NCBI RefSeq assembly: GCF_004345245.1
Contig: NZ_SLUQ01000015.1
Coordinates: forward strand, 1 to 64,000
From: Rhizobium sp. BK251
GTDB taxonomy: Bacteria; Pseudomonadota; Alphaproteobacteria; Rhizobiales; Rhizobiaceae
Reading direction: 5' to 3'
DNA: 64,000 nucleotides
How positions within the stretch are numbered: position 1 is the first letter of the stretch; the number at the start of each line of letters is the position of its first letter. The notes under the pieces are model-generated. The model did not search any database. It saw only the letters and a list, made by a program, of their open reading frames with translations, and was not told the DNA's origin. Shown in pieces: positions 16,530-25,021 of this stretch. Position numbers and translations under genes: made by a program.

Positions 16530-17492
16530 TCATTGTCTTGATCGCGCGATCGCATCTTCGGAAGCGCCCGCGATTTGCCCGAACCAGCGCTCACCCAGCG
16601 GCCAGTCGAGAAGTTGGGCGGCAGCCAGAAGCGCACCGCCAATGGGGGGAAGGATTGGGGACACCGCCCGCCGGCCGATCCGCCGCTCCACCGCTTCGAG
16701 AAGAAGACGACTGGAAAAGGTGCCGCCCGCATAGGTCCAGTCGGTGCCGGCCTCGCAATGGCTCGATATCGCCCGATAATGCTTGGAAAGCTCGTCGGCC
16801 GCCTTCTCGATCAGGCGGATCGAGGTCTCGTCGCCTTGATCTGCCGCGCGGTCGACAAGGATGGCGAGCGCAGCAATGCCGGCACGCGGGCGTGCAAGCC
16901 CGTTGATCCAGCCGCCGAGCGCGTTGATCGGATCAGTGATATCAAGCCGGAGGTGGTCGTAGATGGCCTTCGCCAGTGCGGTCGGTTTGGCGCGTCCATC
17001 GAGGCTCTGGCTGATCAGATTCAGGGCTGCCCGACCGATCCAGTAGCTGCTCCCCTCGTCGCCAATCACATCACCCCAGCCACCGGCGCGGGCGGAGACA
17101 CCTGCGCCGTTACGCGCCCAGGACATGGATCCGGTTCCCGACAGGATAAGGACGCCTGGCCGGCCGGCAAAGGCTCCGAGATGGGCAGCATCGACGTCAT
17201 TCAGCACGATCCTGCGGATCGCCGGAAAGGCGTCGTCGATACATTGCTTCTGGAGCGCGGAGAGGTGTGCGACTTCGCCATAGGCGGGCAGGGCAGCGCC
17301 GATAGCGGCCAGGCCCGGCTCATCGCGGAAGGGTTCGATATGCCGCTCCAGCTCATGACGCCAATCGGGATTATCCATGGGATTGATGCCGCCGCCGAGT
17401 GCAGTGCGGAGAATTTGGCCGTTTCTGTCAGCCAATGTGACGAGCACCTTGCTGCCGCCGCCGTCGATGCCGAGGATCAACTCGCCACTCAT
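16530..17492 (-). CDS. BadF/BadG/BcrA/BcrD-family sugar kinase (N-acetylglucosamine kinase-like)
   Basis: This 320-residue ASKHA-fold kinase has the phosphate-1 loop ILGIDGGGSKVLVTLAD at residues 6-22. It also has GTGSMSWARNG near 123 and AGGWGDVIGDEGSSYWIGR near 141. This arrangement is typical of eukaryote-like N-acetylglucosamine kinases and their bacterial relatives. It probably phosphorylates the imported amino sugar, giving the substrate of the SIS protein. ATG 17492 overlaps the DeoR stop (ATGA), so it is the second gene of the operon. Confidence 0.85.
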   Translation of the reverse strand: MSGELILGIDGGGSKVLVTLADRNGQILRTALGGGINPMDNPDWRHELERHIEPFRDEPGLAAIGAALPAYGEVAHLSALQKQCIDDAFPAIRRIVLNDVDAAHLGAFAGRPGVLILSGTGSMSWARNGAGVSARAGGWGDVIGDEGSSYWIGRAALNLISQSLDGRAKPTALAKAIYDHLRLDITDPINALGGWINGLARPRAGIAALAILVDRAADQGDETSIRLIEKAADELSKHYRAISSHCEAGTDWTYAGGTFSSRLLLEAVERRIGRRAVSPILPPIGGALLAAAQLLDWPLGERWFGQIAGASEDAIARSRQ

Positions 17493-18283
17493 TCTTTCGC
17501 TCCAAGCTCGGCAAACGTCGCATCGACACCGAAATTGGCGAGTTCGGCGCGCCATTGCGTCGTAAGGTCCTTATCCGTGATGAGCCTTGCCGCATTGACT
17601 GGCGCGACCTTATAGGTCGCCATCGTCCCGAACTTCGTCGAATCGGCGAGTAGATAGCGATTGGCCGAGCGAGCGAGCATGCGCCGATTCAGACTGGCCT
17701 CCGCGCTGTCCACGCTATAGATCGCTCCATCGCGGCTGATTGCGCTGGCACCCAGAAAGAGCTGATCGAGCCATATCGATTCCAGCATCGCCTCAGCCTG
17801 CGGGCCGACGAGCGAGACGTTTTCACAGCGTAGCTGGCCACCGAGGAGGACGACCTCTAGATTTGCGATGTTCAAGAACTCCTGAGCCACGATCAAGCCG
17901 TTGGTGAAGATGCGCAGGGGAATGGGATTGATGCGGATCAGCCGGGCAAGCTGCAAAACCGTCGTACCGGCATCAAGAAAGATCGTCGTTCGCGGCTGAA
18001 GCAGCTCATAGGCGGCATTGGCGATCGCGCGCTTGGCCGAGAGATGGCGCTTCTCGCGCTCCTGAAAGGCAAGTTCAACCGAGGAACCCCCGGCGATGCG
18101 AGCGCCGCCATGCAGGCGGTCGATAGCGCCATCCTGTTCGAGAATCTGCAGATCACGGCGCACGGTCGCCAGCGAGGCTCCAACTGCATCGGCGAGATCC
18201 TGAATGGTCGAAAAACCATGCGCATAGAGATGGCTGCGTATGGCGTCGAGCCGATCAGTCTTTACGCCGCCACTCTGGTCCAA
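17489..18283 (-). CDS. DeoR/GlpR family transcriptional regulator
   Basis: This 264-residue paralogue of the regulator at 9065-9862 has the same HGFSTIQDLADAVGASLATV helix-turn-helix, HGGARIAGGSSVE linker and DAGTTVLQLARLI sensor motif. It starts at TTG 18283 with GGGGA a few bases upstream. As first gene of the operon it is probably autoregulated through the site at 18337-18352. The close similarity of the two DeoR proteins and their sites raises the possibility of cross-regulation between the two loci. Confidence 0.88.
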   Translation of the reverse strand: MDQSGGVKTDRLDAIRSHLYAHGFSTIQDLADAVGASLATVRRDLQILEQDGAIDRLHGGARIAGGSSVELAFQEREKRHLSAKRAIANAAYELLQPRTTIFLDAGTTVLQLARLIRINPIPLRIFTNGLIVAQEFLNIANLEVVLLGGQLRCENVSLVGPQAEAMLESIWLDQLFLGASAISRDGAIYSVDSAEASLNRRMLARSANRYLLADSTKFGTMATYKVAPVNAARLITDKDLTTQWRAELANFGVDATFAELGAKE

Positions 18284-18336
18284 CGGTCGTCCCCTGCTGC
18301 AATCTTGTTATTTGTGCCGAGGCTCCCACTCAATAT

Positions 18337-18352
18337 GATCAATGTCAATCAT
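18337..18352. promoter_or_regulatory. Putative DeoR operator (minus strand ATGATTGACATTGATC)
   Basis: On the minus strand this site differs by one base from 3280-3295. It lies about 55-70 bases before the DeoR TTG start and includes a TTGACA-like -35. It is flanked by GATCAA and TTGATC halves that form a wider dyad. It is the best candidate operator for the DeoR-kinase-ABC operon. Confidence 0.55.
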
Positions 18353-18412
18353 AAATTTGATCTTTTGTGAAATCTTAGGGCGCGATAATCTTGCTGGATG
18401 TCAAAAACGATT

Positions 18413-18444
18413 GAGGCATGCCGTCTTTAAGGACGGCATGCCTC
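18413..18444 (-). terminator. Rho-independent terminator of the alpha-galactosidase gene
   Basis: GAGGCATGCCGTC (18413-18425) and GACGGCATGCCTC (18432-18444) form a perfect 13-bp stem with a 6-base loop. On the minus strand it is followed by AATCGTTTTTG, so it should end transcription from melA and separate it from the DeoR operon. Confidence 0.8.
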
Positions 18445-18481
18445 TGGATGTGTCTGCGCAAGACGGACCTACGAGTCGGTC

Positions 18482-19798
18482 TCAGTTATATTTCGGCAGA
18501 AGGTCGCCATGCGCCTCGATCAGATCGTCCACCATGTTCCAGACCTCGTCCGGGGACAATTCAGCCGATGTGTGAGGATCGAGGAGGGCCGCCTGATAAA
18601 TGCGTTCACGCTTTCCCGTCAGCGCCGCTTCCACCGTCAGTTCCTGAACCGATATGCTGAGTTTCATGACAGCGGCGAGCTGTGAGGGGATCCTGCCGAC
18701 GCGGGTAGGCTGAATGCCGTTCCTATCCACATGGCAGGGTACTTCCACGATACATTCGGCAGGAAGGTTTTCGATCAGGCCGTTATTGGGAACATTGCCG
18801 TAGATCAGCGCCGGATTGCCGGTGACGGCGGCATGAATGATGCCGGCGGCATACTCGTTGCTACGGCAGACCTCGATTGGCCTGTCGCCTTCGAGATCCC
18901 GTCGCAGGGCATGCCATTCGGAAATCTGCCGTTCGCAGCGGCTGATATATTCGTCAAGCGGGATATTGAGCTTGTCGATGAGCTTGGGGCGGCGGTCCTT
19001 GATGTACCAGGACGTATATTCGGAGAAATGCTCGCTCGATTCGGTCACGAAATGGCCGAGCCGCTTCAGCACATCGAAGCGTACCCGGTCGTCGGACGGT
19101 ACGCGTCCCTGATCGGCGAGCGCCATCAGCCTCGGATAGAGATCTTCGCGTCTGCCGTCGGCATGCAGTTTTTCGTACCTCAGGAAGAAGGCGATGTGGT
19201 TGATGCCCGCCGAGATATAGTTGATGTCGGAAATGTTCTCGCCGAGGCATGAGGCAAGATGAGCGGCGGTATGCTGAACGCTGTGGCAAAGACCGACCGT
19301 CCGGATGGACGGCGCCAGTTCCTTGATCGCCCAGCAATTGATCGCCATCGGGTTTACATATTGCATGAGCAGCGCGCTAGGGCAGACTTCTTCCATATCG
19401 CGGCAGATCGCTTCGAGCACGGGGATGGTGCGAAGTCCACGGAAGATGCCGCCTATTCCGAGCGTGTCGGCAATCGTCTGCCTGAGACCGTATTTCTTCG
19501 GCACTTCGAAATCTGTCACAGTGGCCGGCTTATAGCCGCCGACCTGCATCATCAGGATAACGAAATCTGATCCGCGCAGCGCAGCGCGACGATCGAGCGT
19601 GGCCTCTACCTTCACGTTCGGCATTTTGAGTGCTTCGCAGATGCGTCGCGCCACGATCTCCGATGTTCTCAACCGCTCGGGATCGATGTCGAACAGGCTG
19701 ATGACATAGTCGCGGCCCGAAGGCGTGGACAGTACATCCCCCAGAATGTTCTGCGCAAAAACGGTGCTGCCCGCACCCACGAGGCAAATTTTCGGCAT
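18482..19798 (-). CDS. melA: Alpha-galactosidase, GH4 family (MelA-like)
   Basis: This 438-residue protein is a family 4 glycoside hydrolase, which uses NAD+ and a divalent metal in a redox elimination mechanism. It begins with the Rossmann fingerprint VGAGSTVFAQNILGD (7-21). It carries NPMAINCW, the metal-ligand GLCHSVQ near residue 170, and GINHIAF near 197. ADTLGIGGIFRGLRTIP near 112 is very like E. coli MelA. The enzyme acts in the cytoplasm on alpha-galactosides such as melibiose. It is transcribed alone, ends at the terminator at 18413-18444, and is divergent from an AraC activator, as in the mel system. Confidence 0.88.
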   Translation of the reverse strand: MPKICLVGAGSTVFAQNILGDVLSTPSGRDYVISLFDIDPERLRTSEIVARRICEALKMPNVKVEATLDRRAALRGSDFVILMMQVGGYKPATVTDFEVPKKYGLRQTIADTLGIGGIFRGLRTIPVLEAICRDMEEVCPSALLMQYVNPMAINCWAIKELAPSIRTVGLCHSVQHTAAHLASCLGENISDINYISAGINHIAFFLRYEKLHADGRREDLYPRLMALADQGRVPSDDRVRFDVLKRLGHFVTESSEHFSEYTSWYIKDRRPKLIDKLNIPLDEYISRCERQISEWHALRRDLEGDRPIEVCRSNEYAAGIIHAAVTGNPALIYGNVPNNGLIENLPAECIVEVPCHVDRNGIQPTRVGRIPSQLAAVMKLSISVQELTVEAALTGKRERIYQAALLDPHTSAELSPDEVWNMVDDLIEAHGDLLPKYN

Positions 19799-19901
19799 GT
19801 CGCTCTCCTGCCAATTGAAGTCGCAATAGTCGTGCCTCTTCCAAATCAGAATTTCTTCCGGTTATTAAAGCGAGTTTTCCCGGATTGAAGCGTTGGGGCA
19901 C

Positions 19902-20798
19902 ATGGCAGAGGATCATTTTAACAGGAGTGGCGAGTGGACGGGCTCGCCGCGGAGCTTCCTGATCGAACGTCACACGGCCGATGCCATGAGTGCCGCGCAC
20001 TGGCACGACCATGTCGAAATCAACCTGCTTTTCGACGGTGCCATGACTTATCTGTTCAATGGCCGGCAGGAGCGGGTCGAGGCCGGGCGCCTTGTTCTCT
20101 TCTGGGCAGCCATTCCCCATCAGACGATCCTGGTCACGCCAGATGCGCCGCTCATCTGCATCTATTTACCGCTCTGCGACTTTCTCGCTCTGTCCATCGA
20201 CAAAAAGGCAAGACAGGCGATCATGCAGGGAACGTTCGTGGTCGAACCTCGCCGTCAGGAAACGACGTTGCTGAGCGCTTCCACCTGGGCCGAGGAATGG
20301 GGTAGGGGTGATCCCTTGCGACGCCAGTTGATCGCCGACGAGGCCAAGCTCAGGGTGCGCAGGCTCATCCTCGATCACACCGAAGACCAGGGCTCATCGA
20401 TTGCGGCTGCCGCGACGCCCATCAGTCCCGCCATCCGCCATTCGGAAGTGCTGACCGACCTGATCAACCGGCATTTCTCCGAGCAATTGAGCCTTACGGA
20501 ACTCGGAAAGCGTGCCAACGTGCATCCGACGACCGCCAACCGGGCGTTCCGTGACGTGCTCGGCATTTCCGTGATGGAGTATCTGACACGCTATCGTCTC
20601 GCCAGAGCAATGCAACGCCTGGTCGAGACCGAAGATTCGATCCTGGAGATTGCTCTCGACTGCGGTTTCGGTTCCAGCAGCCGGTTTTATGACGTCTTCA
20701 AACAGCGCACCGGCACGACGCCCCGGCAGTTCCGTTCATCGTTGGAAGTGCCGCATCTGGCTGACCAGGCATTGACGCGCAGGACATTTCATACCTGA
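19902..20798 (+). CDS. AraC-family transcriptional regulator (MelR-like position)
   Basis: This protein of 298 residues has an N-terminal cupin sensor domain (HWHDHVEINLLFDGAMTYLF near residue 33) and a C-terminal pair of helix-turn-helix motifs. The last part reads ILEIALDCGFGSSSRFYDVFKQRTGTTPRQF, split by family convention into recognition helix and AraC signature. Divergent orientation from the alpha-galactosidase suggests that it activates melA on binding an alpha-galactoside. An in-frame TTG at 19893 could add three residues. I infer the target from position only. Confidence 0.82.
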   Translation: MAEDHFNRSGEWTGSPRSFLIERHTADAMSAAHWHDHVEINLLFDGAMTYLFNGRQERVEAGRLVLFWAAIPHQTILVTPDAPLICIYLPLCDFLALSIDKKARQAIMQGTFVVEPRRQETTLLSASTWAEEWGRGDPLRRQLIADEAKLRVRRLILDHTEDQGSSIAAAATPISPAIRHSEVLTDLINRHFSEQLSLTELGKRANVHPTTANRAFRDVLGISVMEYLTRYRLARAMQRLVETEDSILEIALDCGFGSSSRFYDVFKQRTGTTPRQFRSSLEVPHLADQALTRRTFHT

Positions 20799-20830
20799 AT
20801 GCCGCTTTCGAAACGCGGATCGATGATGGT

Positions 20831-21010
20831 CTAATAGGACATAGAGTCCTGATAGATGCGGCGGACGAGTTCCTTGCTAAGGGGTCCCATTGCGTTGTCA
20901 CGCAGCTGAAAGCGCTCTTCGTTTCGCCGAACCATATAGAGGATTCTGGACGAGTTCGGTCCGATGATGCGACGAACCGCGAAATTCCCGCGGACAACCT
21001 CATCCACCAC
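20831..21010 (-). CDS. Small conserved-looking protein, 59 aa, unknown function
   Basis: A 60-codon minus-strand frame starts at GTG 21010 (or GTG 21007) with AAGG 4-7 bases upstream and ends at TAG 20831. The product is charged and soluble, with segments VVRGNFAVRRIIGPNSSRIL and GPLSKELVRRIY. It has no signal peptide or membrane segment. Good SD placement and protein-like composition support it as real. It lies alone between the AraC gene and the next hypothetical gene, and I do not recognise a family. Confidence 0.5.
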   Translation of the reverse strand: MVDEVVRGNFAVRRIIGPNSSRILYMVRRNEERFQLRDNAMGPLSKELVRRIYQDSMSY

Positions 21011-21084
21011 GCTGCCTTAAAAATCAGATGCTTCGCTGAACCAAAGTTGGTAACGACGGTTTCATTCCCATCAAGACAATCTGG

Positions 21085-21241
21085 CTCTCTTCACGGAGGC
21101 CGGAACCATTTTAATCCGGCGCGGTATCTTAAATCCCTGATCCGTCGAGTTGCTGCCCTTCGGCGCCTTCCCAAGGTGAGGGCATCGAGAAGCGATTGAC
21201 GTTGGCCGAGGGCATCGGCATCCAGCACTTCAATTCCGGCT
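21085..21241. repeat. Dispersed repeat, copy A (partner 50830-50987)
   Basis: About 157 bases here match 50830-50987 with only scattered differences and one indel. The copy includes the last 36 codons and the 3' flank of the hypothetical gene at 21129. The flank holds GCCGGA/TCCGGC, a 6-bp inverted repeat, only in copy A. Confidence 0.85.
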
Positions 21242-21434
21242 CAGCATATTCGATGATGTGCCCGGGCGAGGAGTCAGAGGCGCGCCAGCCTTCTCTACCG
21301 AACTGATCGCCGTTCGTCCAATAGGCGAGGTCAACTTCTGCCGGCCCCTGTTCGGACGGGCGGATCGTGACCAGGATCCGACTGCCGTCTTTCGGTGCGC
21401 TTGCCATGTTGCGCCAGCGATCTGGCTCGTCCAT
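21129..21434 (-). CDS. Hypothetical protein with DUF551-like W...SAPKDG motif
   Basis: This 101-residue soluble protein begins with WRNMASAPKDGSRILVTIR, which resembles the start of DUF551-type small proteins found in phages and proteobacteria. GGAGGAAAAACG precedes the ATG at 21434. The C-terminal 36 residues, from PELKCW to LDGSGI, are duplicated almost exactly as a remnant at 50875-50987. Function is unknown. It is separate from the ROK-kinase operon that lies upstream on the same strand. Confidence 0.6.
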   Translation of the reverse strand: MDEPDRWRNMASAPKDGSRILVTIRPSEQGPAEVDLAYWTNGDQFGREGWRASDSSPGHIIEYAEPELKCWMPMPSANVNRFSMPSPWEGAEGQQLDGSGI

Positions 21435-21673
21435 CGTTTTTCCTCCTGCCTTGTGCAGGTGGCAACTGTCGCCTCGTCATCGAAGGCGGTCAACTCAAAC
21501 TTTGCGGAACCATCCTCCATCGATTGACCAGCGATCTCGATGGTCAATCCGGCGTGCCATGTCGGCGTGATAGCAGACGGCAATCTCTTCGAGGCTTATT
21601 TACCAGCAATCAATATCAGGGCCTCATCGGGACCACGTCTCCTGATCGTCAACATGGAACTTCATTCCTACGT

Positions 21674-22654
21674 TTAGTGATCTGCGTTGATCAGAGGCAA
21701 ATCGAGCCGAATATTTTCTGAAAGGAACGCAAGGGCCGCGGCTCCGATCAGCCCGGAATTCTGCCCTAGAGCCGCTCGAAAGAGTTCGACGTCCTTGAAA
21801 CCTGGCATTGCCCATTCCTTGATGTAGTTCCGGATACCTGGCTGAAGCCGGTCGAACTCGTTTGAAAGGCCGCCGCCCATTACGAGGATGTCGGGTGAGA
21901 ATATATGAATGAGGCTGGTGAACCCCCGGCCGAGTATTTCAGCCTCTTCCTCGATCAACTGGTTGGCTAAGCTGTCGCCGCTTCTCGCGGCAGAAAACAC
22001 ATCACGACTGTGAATTTCCGCGCCGCTTTTGCCAAGCGTCGTCGAGCGGTGTTCGGCAGCCCAGGCGCGCGCGCGCCGAGTGAATGCAGTGCCGGAGCCA
22101 TAGGCCTCGAAGCAGCCCCTATTGCCGCACGGGCAGGGCTCGCCGTTTGGCATCACCGACATATGGCCGATATGGGCGGCCATTCCCTTGCGGCCACGCA
22201 ATACCCGTCCATCGGAAACGACGCCGCCGCCGATGCCGGTGCTGACCGTCACGTAAACAAGGTTGTCCACTCCCTTGCCGGCGCCGAACTGCCACTCCCC
22301 GATCGCCGCGGCGATTCCGTCATTTTCCAGGCTGACGGGGAAACTGAACCGTTTCTGGAGTTCCTCCCTCAAGGGGAAGTCCGTGAACCCGGAGAGGGTC
22401 GGTATGCTTGTCGCTATGCCGGCGACCGTATCGATCGGACCCGGCGCCGAAACGCCGATGCCGACAATGGCCGATGGTTTGGATGTCGCCACCAGTTCAT
22501 CCGCGAGGCCACGGATCTGGGCGAGGATACGATCCGGACCGCCTTGAGCGTCGGTTCGCTCCTCGCACCTGGCGATGAGGTTTCCGCGTTCGTCGACAAG
22601 TGCCGCCCTGACCTGCGTCCCGCCCAAATCTATCCCGATCGCAATCCGCTGCAT
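21674..22654 (-). CDS. ROK-family sugar kinase
   Basis: This 326-residue kinase has the ROK phosphate loop IGIDLGGTQVRAALVDERGN (7-26). It has the zinc-binding CPCGNRGCFEAYGSG motif near residue 177 and AHIGHM just before it. ROK kinases phosphorylate glucose, N-acetylglucosamine, fructose, allose and similar hexoses. As the last gene of an operon with an allulose-6-phosphate-epimerase-like protein and a sugar isomerase, it probably makes the sugar phosphate used by the epimerase. The substrate is inferred only. Confidence 0.87.
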   Translation of the reverse strand: MQRIAIGIDLGGTQVRAALVDERGNLIARCEERTDAQGGPDRILAQIRGLADELVATSKPSAIVGIGVSAPGPIDTVAGIATSIPTLSGFTDFPLREELQKRFSFPVSLENDGIAAAIGEWQFGAGKGVDNLVYVTVSTGIGGGVVSDGRVLRGRKGMAAHIGHMSVMPNGEPCPCGNRGCFEAYGSGTAFTRRARAWAAEHRSTTLGKSGAEIHSRDVFSAARSGDSLANQLIEEEAEILGRGFTSLIHIFSPDILVMGGGLSNEFDRLQPGIRNYIKEWAMPGFKDVELFRAALGQNSGLIGAAALAFLSENIRLDLPLINADH

Positions 22655-22668
22655 TTCTGAACCACGCG

Positions 22669-23370
22669 TTAGAGGGCACGAAGCCAGGTCATCCGCTCTT
22701 CGAGGGACGGGGCATTGAAGGCGAGAGATCCGAGCACGACGGTTTCAGCACCCGATTGACGCAGCAGCGGCACTGTGTGTTCACGGATGCCTCCATCCGC
22801 GGCCAGCACGATCCTTTGAGCCGCGCCGGTTTCCCTGATCAGCCGTTGCGCTTCAATGAGGCGGTTGCCGGCGCTTTCGTTGAGGCCCTGACCCTTCACG
22901 CCGATCGCCGTACCGAGAAGAGTGACAAAGCTCAGCCGCGGGATGTGGTGTTTGATCCGCTCAACCGGCGTATCGACCTTGAGGACCATGCCGGCGGCGA
23001 CACCGCGGCGTTCGAGAAGATCGAGCGCTTCGCCCGCGACCGCCTCATTTTCCACATGGATGCTGATGAGATCGCAACCGGCATCGGCGAATTGTTCGAT
23101 CTGGGACAGGATGATGCTGTCGACCACCATGAGATGGACATGAATGGGGCGGGAGGAAACCTTCCGGACACCGGCGACCAGATCGGGGAAAAACAGCATG
23201 GCCGGCGCGAAATGGCCATCGGCCACATCAATGTGCAGGATATCGACATAGGGATCGACGCGGGTGAGGTCGTCGGCAAGCCGCACCAGATCGGCCGACC
23301 ACACGGAGAATTCGGCGATCAGCCGATCGCGCGGCAGGTCTTCGATCCAGCTCTTCGAGGCGGTGGGCAT
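22669..23370 (-). CDS. Ribulose-phosphate 3-epimerase family protein (AlsE-like)
   Basis: This 233-residue TIM barrel belongs to the ribulose/allulose-phosphate 3-epimerase family. Metal and active-site segments are SVWSADLVRLADDL near residue 22, LHIDVADGHFAP near 45, HLMV near 79, and AADGGIREHTV near 193. The gap to the ROK kinase downstream is 14 bases. The N-terminus is longer than usual (about 18 residues). Context favours a hexose-6-phosphate such as allulose-6-phosphate over ribulose-5-phosphate, but the sequence alone does not decide. Confidence 0.82.
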   Translation of the reverse strand: MPTASKSWIEDLPRDRLIAEFSVWSADLVRLADDLTRVDPYVDILHIDVADGHFAPAMLFFPDLVAGVRKVSSRPIHVHLMVVDSIILSQIEQFADAGCDLISIHVENEAVAGEALDLLERRGVAAGMVLKVDTPVERIKHHIPRLSFVTLLGTAIGVKGQGLNESAGNRLIEAQRLIRETGAAQRIVLAADGGIREHTVPLLRQSGAETVVLGSLAFNAPSLEERMTWLRAL

Positions 23371-23373
23371 CAG

Positions 23374-24183
23374 CTAAAGCTCCCTCAGGAAATTGCGCAT
23401 GGCTGTATGGAAGTCGGAGACGTACTGCGCCCGGTTGACGACCTTCGGTGTGATTTCCACAAACTTCGCTGCCGGAACGCATCCGGCTATCGAATGGGCG
23501 TGGGAGAGGGGATGGATGAGGTCCTGTTGATGCCCGATTACCAGGGTGGGGATGGCGAGATTGCCGATCTCCTCCTCGGTGACTCCAGGGCCGTCACCTG
23601 CGATGGCAGTCAGAAGGGTTGCCGTGACCTGAATGGGCTGGCGGGCAAAGAAGCCGGTGAGAGATGCCAGATTGTCTGGCGCTTCCTTGGCAAGACGCCG
23701 TCCGGTCTCGCTGGCCAGAAAGGCTGCTTTCGCCGCTTTCGGCTCCAATGTGCGGAGCAGATGCCCAACCTCGGCGTTTGCCCTCATGTTCGCCGGCGCG
23801 GCGGCGGCGATCCATGCCGGCCTGGCGATAACGAGAGCCCTGACGAGATCCGGACGTCTGACGGCGAGGCGAAGGCAGATCGCCGCACCCATCGAGATTC
23901 CTCCGACGACAACTGGCACACCAAGCTCCTGTTCGATGAAGCCAGCCAGATCATCGGCGAAAGTCGCTATCGACAGTTTTCGTAGATCGCCAGGTTCCGA
24001 CGATCCATGGCCACGGGCCTCGACGGTGAAGCGTTGGTAACCGCAGTCTGACGGAAAGGCCTCGCGGGTCTGGCCCGCATCGCCGCATAGGCCATGCTGG
24101 AAGACAACTGCCGGTCCAGCACCAGCGGAATCCAGATTGAGCCTTGTTCCATCCTCCGTCATGAACGATCCGGCCTCACTCAT
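23374..24183 (-). CDS. Alpha/beta hydrolase
   Basis: This 269-residue serine hydrolase has an oxyanion segment FQHGLCGDAGQ near residue 29, the nucleophile elbow GGISMGAAI near 94, and a late acid and His region (IGHQQDLIHPLS, SDFHTAM). It overlaps the end of the isomerase gene by 8 bases and is followed after 3 bases by the epimerase, so it is co-translated with sugar enzymes. The likely role is hydrolysis of an ester or lactone in the same pathway; the substrate is unknown. Confidence 0.8.
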   Translation of the reverse strand: MSEAGSFMTEDGTRLNLDSAGAGPAVVFQHGLCGDAGQTREAFPSDCGYQRFTVEARGHGSSEPGDLRKLSIATFADDLAGFIEQELGVPVVVGGISMGAAICLRLAVRRPDLVRALVIARPAWIAAAAPANMRANAEVGHLLRTLEPKAAKAAFLASETGRRLAKEAPDNLASLTGFFARQPIQVTATLLTAIAGDGPGVTEEEIGNLAIPTLVIGHQQDLIHPLSHAHSIAGCVPAAKFVEITPKVVNRAQYVSDFHTAMRNFLREL

Positions 24184-25021
24184 TTGCGGCTCCGACTGTG
24201 CTCTGCAATCGCGAGCCGAGGAAAGTTGCCACGCCTTCAGCTTCGGATGCTGAAAGCCCGTGAGTGATCAGGCTGCCGCTAAAGCCGACAGAGGCCAGTT
24301 TCCGGAGATAGTGCGTGTAGTCGAGGACGCCCTTGCCAGCGGTCGCGAACCGGCCGTCGATCGTCCGGTCCTTGGCGTGCGCCATGACGATGCGATCGGC
24401 AAGCAGGTCGATCGCGGAGGAGACGATGGTGCGTTGTTCTTCTACCGTTGCGACTTCGAAGAGATTTGCCGGATCCATGACGATCTTCAGGCGCGGGCTT
24501 TTGAGTTCGTCGATCAGGCGGCGAGCTGCTCCGGCCGAATTCACCACGTTGGCGAGCTCCGGCTCGATGCCGAGATCGACATCATAGCGATCGGCGATGC
24601 CGATGGCTGTCTCCATCGCCTCGAGCAGGTCACGCCATGCCTCCGGCGAATTGTTGTCGGGATGCTCCTTCCACTGGTCGACCGGATCGCGCGTGCCGGT
24701 GCACAAGGTGATGAGCCCGGTCGACATGGCGGCGCAGCGCTCCGCCAGGACAGCAAGCCTGCGGTGGCCGGCGCGGCGGACGGCGAGATCCGGATGGATC
24801 ATGTTGTAGGTGCCGGAGACGGCGACGATCTCGACCCCCGTGCTTGCCGCCGCGTCCGCTACCGAACGCGCCTGCGCGTCGCTGATTTCATCCGGCATGG
24901 GGGGCAGGCCGGAGCAGGCCATGTTGTATTGCGCGCAGGCGAAGCCGGCGCCAGCGACCGCCTTCAGCGCGGTTTGCGGATCGGTTCCGTCAAATGTCTT
25001 GGCGAAGATGCCGAGCTTCAT
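24176..25021 (-). CDS. Sugar phosphate isomerase/epimerase (xylose isomerase-like TIM barrel)
   Basis: This 281-residue AP-endonuclease-2-type barrel has candidate metal ligands in LGIEPE near residue 150, IVMDPAN near 182, and MAHAKD near 215. ATG 25021 overlaps the upstream Gfo/Idh stop as TGATG. Related proteins epimerise ketoses such as tagatose or allulose, or act in inositol breakdown. Together with the Gfo/Idh dehydrogenase it recalls inositol- or keto-sugar pathways. Confidence 0.83.
   Translation of the reverse strand: MKLGIFAKTFDGTDPQTALKAVAGAGFACAQYNMACSGLPPMPDEISDAQARSVADAAASTGVEIVAVSGTYNMIHPDLAVRRAGHRRLAVLAERCAAMSTGLITLCTGTRDPVDQWKEHPDNNSPEAWRDLLEAMETAIGIADRYDVDLGIEPELANVVNSAGAARRLIDELKSPRLKIVMDPANLFEVATVEEQRTIVSSAIDLLADRIVMAHAKDRTIDGRFATAGKGVLDYTHYLRKLASVGFSGSLITHGLSASEAEGVATFLGSRLQSTVGAANE

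Noticed and set aside
19837..19859. Direct repeat TCTTCC spaced by 17 bases before the MelR-like gene
   Set aside because: The motif is too short to claim as an AraC site without further copies.
21435..21583. Possible short gene upstream of the DUF551-like protein
   Set aside because: The frame looks partly protein-like but overlaps the next gene by 200 bases in another frame and has no good start signal.
22756..23985. Open frame of about 400 codons on the plus strand
   Set aside because: It is the reverse strand of the epimerase and hydrolase genes, which have clear motifs.
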